A stretch of 12,721 nt of DNA, taken from assembly GCA_902478875.1 (NCBI GenBank), contig CABSMZ010000040.1:1-12721 (forward strand), given 5' to 3'. The notes under the pieces are model-generated. The model ran no database searches. It had not been told where the DNA came from and saw nothing but the letters and a program-made list of their open reading frames with translations. Made by a program: the position numbers and the translations under genes. This document shows, piece after piece, positions 12,702 to 12,721 of this stretch; the first letter of the stretch is position 1, and the number at the start of each line of letters is the position of its first letter. This DNA is from an uncultured Collinsella sp. (GTDB lineage Bacteria; Actinomycetota; Coriobacteriia; Coriobacteriales; Coriobacteriaceae).

Positions 12702-12721
12702 CTGTCTCTTATACACATCTG
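12702..12721. other. Nextera mosaic-end adapter (right end)
   Basis: CTGTCTCTTATACACATCT (12702-12720) is the complete reverse complement of the 19-bp Nextera mosaic end; the last G agrees with the next base of one adapter arm. Native sequence ends at about 12701. On the minus strand it creates the well-known artefact peptide start MCIRDR. Confidence 0.97.

Noticed and set aside
12044..12718. Minus-strand open frame starting MCIRDR
   Set aside because: The start codon and first residues come from the sequencing adapter, and the rest is antisense to the activase.

Overview
This window is a fragment of a GC-rich, densely coded bacterial genome. The gene content (a Tat-type amino-acid-binding lipoprotein, a Dxs-like enzyme, an HD/CmpB pair, amt with a PII protein, and a fused acyl-CoA dehydratase activase) together with dispersed 'gtgacaaaggga'-type palindromes suggests an anaerobic gut actinobacterium of the Coriobacteriia, probably Collinsella-like. 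That placement is inference from gene style; no marker gene is present. Both ends carry Illumina Nextera mosaic-end sequence (1-11 and 12702-12721), so the terminal genes are cut by library or assembly boundaries, not by biology.

Layout, left to right. Positions 12-2437 (minus strand) hold a polar amino-acid ABC importer: binding lipoprotein, then two permeases with overlapping stop and start codons, preceded by a good sigma-70-type promoter. The ATPase is not in view. Positions 2511-2857 are non-coding and hold four consecutive hairpin-forming inverted repeats, three of them at an 80-bp period. Positions 2858-4676 (minus) hold a dxs-family gene with its own terminator; its product lacks several phosphate-binding residues of classical DXS. 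A divergent intergenic region (4677-4904) contains a perfect 12-bp palindrome. Positions 4905-6485 (plus) hold an HD-domain phosphohydrolase-like protein and a CmpB-family membrane protein, 3 bp apart. Positions 6684-8511 hold an ammonium channel and a PII signalling protein, separated by a long imperfect inverted repeat. Positions 8593-9456 hold a Cof-type HAD phosphatase.

The most interesting segment is 9539-9834. It has the full architecture of a type I toxin-antitoxin locus: an extended -10 promoter, a sequestered Shine-Dalgarno, a 41-residue membrane peptide with an arginine-rich tail, long-range complementary 5' and 3' mRNA ends, and a convergent promoter with 17-bp spacing placed to make an antisense RNA of about 87 nt against the 3' end.

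From 9940 to the right end, a TetR-type regulator with a TTG start and a palindromic candidate operator is followed after 12 bp by a large tandem acyl-CoA dehydratase activase (R-2-hydroxyacyl-CoA dehydratase activator type), which runs off the window. The two are likely one operon with the regulator controlling the activase.
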